DNA of 40,605 nucleotides from an uncultured Methanobrevibacter sp. (GTDB lineage: Archaea > Methanobacteriota > Methanobacteria > Methanobacteriales > Methanobacteriaceae), in NCBI RefSeq assembly GCF_946404245.1, contig NZ_CAMJCX010000013.1, positions 1-40,605 of the forward strand, given 5' to 3'. The notes beneath the pieces were generated by a model. It was given only the letters and a program-made list of their open reading frames with translations, had not been told where the DNA came from and did no database searches. The translations under genes and the position numbers were made by a program. Positions 36,645 to 40,605 of this stretch are shown one piece after another (within the stretch, counting starts at the first letter, position 1; each line of letters starts with the position of its first letter).

Positions 36645-37703
36645 TTAGAGTATTTTATCATTAATTAATTCAGCATTCAATATTGAAGCTCCAGCAGCTC
36701 CACGAATAGTATTATGTCCAACAAGAACATATTTAAAACTGTTATCAAATGCTTGGTCTTTTCTTAATCTGCCAACAGTAACAGCCATACCGTTACCGGC
36801 ATTTCTATCCATTCTTGGTTGTGGACGGTCATTTTCTTCTTTGACAATTACTGGATTTTCAGGAGCAGAATATAAATTTAGTTCTTGTGGCAATCCTTTG
36901 AAATTTGCCATACTATCTTTAACATCAGCAACATCAAAGTCATCATTCAACTCCACAAATACTGCCTCAGTATGACCATCGATAACAGGTACCCTATGAC
37001 AGGATGCACTTAATTTGAAATCTGCATTAACTACATCAGTTCCATCGAATGAACCCAACAGATAGAGGGATTCACTTTCCATTTTTTCTTCTTCCCCACC
37101 AATGTAAGGGACAAGATTATCAATAATAGCCATTGATGGTACGCCGTTATAACCTGCACCGGATACAGCTTGCATGGTTGAAACTCTAACAGATTTTACA
37201 TCGAAATTTTCAACAATTGGTTTTAATGTTAAAGCTAAAGCAATAGTTGAACAGTTAGGATTGGTTACAATGAATCCATCCCAATTATTTTCCTTTTGCT
37301 GAGCATCAATCATGTCTAAGCACTGCGGATTGACTTCAGGAATCACTAAAGGAATATTTTTTTTCATTCTGTGTGCACTTGCATTACTTGCAACAACGTA
37401 ATCTTTAGCGAATTCTTTTTCAACTTTTAACGCAAAATCAGCAGGAAGAGATGAAAATACTATATCAACATCATTATCCATAGCATCAGGACTGGTTTCT
37501 ACAACTTCAATGTCTTTAACGGATTCTGGCATTTCATTATTCATATACCAGGTTGTTGCATCCTCATATCTTTTACCAGCAGAACGAGAAGATGCTGCTA
37601 AAGCTGTAATTTCAAAATCCGGATGATTTTCAAGCAATTGAATAAATCTTTGACCAACCATCCCGGTTGCTCCGAGTACTCCCACATTTACCATATTACT
37701 CAC
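36645..37703 (-). CDS. asd: Aspartate-semialdehyde dehydrogenase
   Basis: 352 aa; VGVLGATGMVGQRFIQLLENHP, NPNCSTIALALTLKPI, SGAGYNGVPSMAI. Confidence 0.95.
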   Translation of the reverse strand: MSNMVNVGVLGATGMVGQRFIQLLENHPDFEITALAASSRSAGKRYEDATTWYMNNEMPESVKDIEVVETSPDAMDNDVDIVFSSLPADFALKVEKEFAKDYVVASNASAHRMKKNIPLVIPEVNPQCLDMIDAQQKENNWDGFIVTNPNCSTIALALTLKPIVENFDVKSVRVSTMQAVSGAGYNGVPSMAIIDNLVPYIGGEEEKMESESLYLLGSFDGTDVVNADFKLSASCHRVPVIDGHTEAVFVELNDDFDVADVKDSMANFKGLPQELNLYSAPENPVIVKEENDRPQPRMDRNAGNGMAVTVGRLRKDQAFDNSFKYVLVGHNTIRGAAGASILNAELINDKIL

Positions 37704-38525
37704 CTATTCCAATCCCAATACATCATTCATACTGCTTACAATACCTTTTTCAGCAGTAGGGACATATCTAATAGCTCTTATAACACCTGCAATAAATACT
37801 TCTCTAGTATGTGCTTGATGTTTAACTTCTAATCTTTCACCTTCACCAACAAACATTACAGTGTGATCTCCGACAATGTCTCCACCACGGATTGCATGAA
37901 CACCTATTTCCTCAGAAGTTCTTTTGCCGACTAAACCTTTTCTTCCGTAAACACCGACTTCATCAGGGTCACGGTCAAGCTCTTTAGCAATGACTTCAAA
38001 TGCAGTCATAGCAGTTCCGGAAGGAGCATCCTTTTTCTGGTTGTGGTGTGCTTCAATAATTTCAATATCATAATCATATAATAATGGAGCTAATTTTTTC
38101 AAAGTGTTAAAGAACACATTTACTCCAATAGCCATATTTGATGAAATGACAGCGCCTACATTATTTTCTTTAACGTTGTTGACGTTTTCAGCCATCTGTT
38201 CATCAGTGAAACCTGTTGTTCCGACAACAACATTAACGCCACATGAGGTAGCGGTTTTTATTGTTTCAACAGCAGCAGGAGCAATAGTAAAATCAACCAG
38301 TACTTCAGCACCTGATGCTTTTAAGGTTTCTTCCAATTTTTCAGAGCCTACAATTTCAACACCAAGTTCATCAATGCCAGCTTGAATACCTGCATCTTTG
38401 CCTGCTAAAGGAGTATTGGGCATTTCAATAGCTGCCACTACTTCCATATCATCTTGTTGTGTGATTCTTCTAATAATGCCGGAGCCCATTCTTCCTGCAG
38501 CTCCAGTTACAGCAACTTTAATCAT
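37704..38525 (-). CDS. dapB: 4-hydroxy-tetrahydrodipicolinate reductase
   Basis: 273 aa; VAVTGAAGRMGSGIIRRI, VVGTTGFTDEQM, IIEAHHNQKKDAPSGTAM. Confidence 0.96.
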   Translation of the reverse strand: MIKVAVTGAAGRMGSGIIRRITQQDDMEVVAAIEMPNTPLAGKDAGIQAGIDELGVEIVGSEKLEETLKASGAEVLVDFTIAPAAVETIKTATSCGVNVVVGTTGFTDEQMAENVNNVKENNVGAVISSNMAIGVNVFFNTLKKLAPLLYDYDIEIIEAHHNQKKDAPSGTAMTAFEVIAKELDRDPDEVGVYGRKGLVGKRTSEEIGVHAIRGGDIVGDHTVMFVGEGERLEVKHQAHTREVFIAGVIRAIRYVPTAEKGIVSSMNDVLGLE

Positions 38526-38537
38526 AATAATACCAAC

Positions 38538-39431
38538 TTAAATTAAATTAGATTCTTTTAATGCTTTTTTAAGAATTTCTAAGTTTTCATCTTTCATATC
38601 ACATAATGGTTGTCTGAAAGGTCCTGCCGGGAATCCCATTAATCTCATTGCAGTTTTAACAGGAACAGGATTAGTTTCAACGAAAAGAGCTCTGATTAAA
38701 TCAAGCATTTCATAGTGAAGCTCACATGCTCTTGTATAATCATCGTTTAAGATACTGTTAACCATTAAAACCATTCTTTTTACATCAACATTTGCAGATG
38801 CACTGATTACACCAGTTCCACCAACAGCCATTATTGGCAATGTTAATGAGTCTTCACCGGAAAGAATATTGAAATCATCTTCAAGTCCTTCACGTGAAAG
38901 TGCCCTATAGATATCAGATACTTTGTCAACACTGCCTGCAGCCTCTTTAATAGCTTCAATACCATCCACTTTTGCCAATTCAACTGCAGTTTCAACAGCA
39001 ATATCGCATCCGGTACGTGATGGCACATTATATGCGATAAGAGGAATGTCACATTTACTAGCAATAGTGCTGTAATGGTCTACTAAAGCATGTTGTTGCG
39101 GTTTGTTGTAGTAAGGAGTAATTAACAATGCGGCATCAGCACCAACATCTGCAGAGAACTTTGTAAGAGAAAGTGCTTCGGAAGTTGCATTACTTCCAGT
39201 TCCTGCGATTGTTTGCACTCTTCCATCAACTTCATCTACTAATATTTCAATGACTCTTTGATGTTCTTCGTGAGTGATTGTAGCAGATTCACCAGTGGTT
39301 CCTGCACCAACTAAACCGTCTACTCCTTGATCGATTAAATAATTAATGTTGGATCTGAATCCTTCCTCATCAATTTGTTTATCTTTATCAAAAGGAGTTA
39401 CCATTGCAACATATGTTCCTTCAAATCTCAT
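38538..39431 (-). CDS. dapA: 4-hydroxy-tetrahydrodipicolinate synthase
   Basis: 297 aa; [47 protein letters not shown]. Confidence 0.96.
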   Translation of the reverse strand: MRFEGTYVAMVTPFDKDKQIDEEGFRSNINYLIDQGVDGLVGAGTTGESATITHEEHQRVIEILVDEVDGRVQTIAGTGSNATSEALSLTKFSADVGADAALLITPYYNKPQQHALVDHYSTIASKCDIPLIAYNVPSRTGCDIAVETAVELAKVDGIEAIKEAAGSVDKVSDIYRALSREGLEDDFNILSGEDSLTLPIMAVGGTGVISASANVDVKRMVLMVNSILNDDYTRACELHYEMLDLIRALFVETNPVPVKTAMRLMGFPAGPFRQPLCDMKDENLEILKKALKESNLI

Positions 39432-40605
39432 TCTAAAACCTCGTTAACTAATTTACATGCTTTTTCACCATCTTTCCAATCAACAAATAATACTACTGCT
39501 GTTTGAGATGATGTGATTTCAACAATATTAATGCCATTTTTTCTAAGTGGTTCTGTAATACCAGAAATGATTCCTGGGGTTTCAATAATATCTGGACTAA
39601 CTAAAGTAATCATTGCAGTGTCTCTGCCTAATGAAAGAGAACTCAATGCTTCAGTTTCTACAACTAAATTATGTAAAATATGATAAGCCTGTTCTGCATC
39701 CTTCTTATTTACAAATGTTGTAATAGAATTCTGTCCTGCAGAAATTCCGAAAATATTTATGTTATTTTTAGCCAGACATCCTGTTAAACCAGCAAGAAGT
39801 CCAACTTTTTTAAGCATAGCTTCTCCAACGAGAACTATAAGTGAAATAGGGTCCTTGTAAAGAGATACGGATTTTAATATATCTCCTTCAAAGGGTCCTG
39901 TGATACGTGTACCCTTTGAACTTAAATCGCCGTTAGCGAAATTAATAATTTTTGCACTTATTAATGGATCTTTATATTTTAATGCATGAGGATGTAAAAC
40001 TTGAGCACCATGAGTGGCTAAATCCCTCATTTCTTCAACAGTTATCTCCTCTAATAATTCAGCCTCTTCAATTTTATTAGGGTCTGTTGACATTACACCA
40101 TCAACGTCAGTGACAATGACCACTTCATTTGCATTCAAACAGTGACCTATTAAAAATGCAGAAATGTCACTTCCACCTCTACCTAAGGTTGTAATTTCAC
40201 CGCTTGGCCCTTTTCCTAAAAATCCGCAAATAACAGGAATAATTCCCTGATTTATAAGATTTTCAATACCGTTAATCTTTTTATTAGTGGAGCTGAAATC
40301 AATTTTAGCTTCAAGAGCATTGGAATCAGTCATAATTGGCCATAATTCATTATAAGGGTCAATAAACTCAGATTTCACACCTAAAGATTCAATAGTTGCT
40401 GAGAATACCCTAGCACTGGTTAATTCACCCATAGCCATAATTTCTGCCTTCTGCTTGTCTGTTAAACTTGAACCTATTGCCTCATTGGATAAACCAATTA
40501 AGTCATCAGTAGTCTTATTTACTGCAGAAACTACAACTACTACCTGATTGCCTTTCATATACTCATTTACTACGGACTGCGCCGCTTTTTTAATTCTGGA
40601 ACCAT
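39428..40605 (-). CDS. Aspartate kinase, N-terminus cut by the window edge
   Basis: Reading frame continues past the listed ATG to the edge ([35 protein letters not shown]); [36 protein letters not shown]; two ACT domains. Confidence 0.95.
   Translation of the reverse strand, partial: GSRIKKAAQSVVNEYMKGNQVVVVVSAVNKTTDDLIGLSNEAIGSSLTDKQKAEIMAMGELTSARVFSATIESLGVKSEFIDPYNELWPIMTDSNALEAKIDFSSTNKKINGIENLINQGIIPVICGFLGKGPSGEITTLGRGGSDISAFLIGHCLNANEVVIVTDVDGVMSTDPNKIEEAELLEEITVEEMRDLATHGAQVLHPHALKYKDPLISAKIINFANGDLSSKGTRITGPFEGDILKSVSLYKDPISLIVLVGEAMLKKVGLLAGLTGCLAKNNINIFGISAGQNSITTFVNKKDAEQAYHILHNLVVETEALSSLSLGRDTAMITLVSPDIIETPGIISGITEPLRKNGINIVEITSSQTAVVLFVDWKDGEKACKLVNEVLE

Noticed and set aside
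1-40605. CRISPR array, prophage or defence island
   Set aside because: No regular spaced repeats and no phage, restriction, toxin-antitoxin or Cas genes were recognised.

Overview
A roughly 40.6 kb AT-rich window from a methanogenic archaeon, with gene content typical of Methanobacteriales and most like Methanobrevibacter (inferred from gene content; no database search was run). Most of it is well-packed core genes: SRP (7S) RNA, hdrB/hdrC, diphthine synthase, Trm5, mtnA, a Mn-dependent pyrophosphatase, nifB next to a methanogenesis-marker cluster (mmp17-15-5-6-3), mmp2, nob1, moaB, pyrE, a bacterial-type xseA/xseB pair, cbiZ, a thermosome subunit, and the ask-dapA-dapB-asd operon. The observations most worth follow-up are: (1) two tandem paralogous, probably non-coding RNA genes at about 11.66-12.06 kb, each with its own TATA box, a conserved UCUCC loop and a 3' hairpin plus T-tract; (2) an array of about eight imperfect 11-bp direct repeats directly upstream of the TATA box, with a perfect palindrome at the predicted start site, in front of an operon of three winged-helix regulators plus moaB; (3) nifB beside the MCR-activation-type mmp cluster; (4) a 51-aa ribbon-helix-helix-like protein missing from the ORF track; (5) a nested inverted-repeat RNA candidate upstream of the thermosome gene; (6) a 31-aa-period coiled-coil repeat protein with an exact 93-bp tandem duplication; and (7) HdrC with a long acidic N-terminal extension. 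There is no CRISPR array, prophage or tRNA that I could support.
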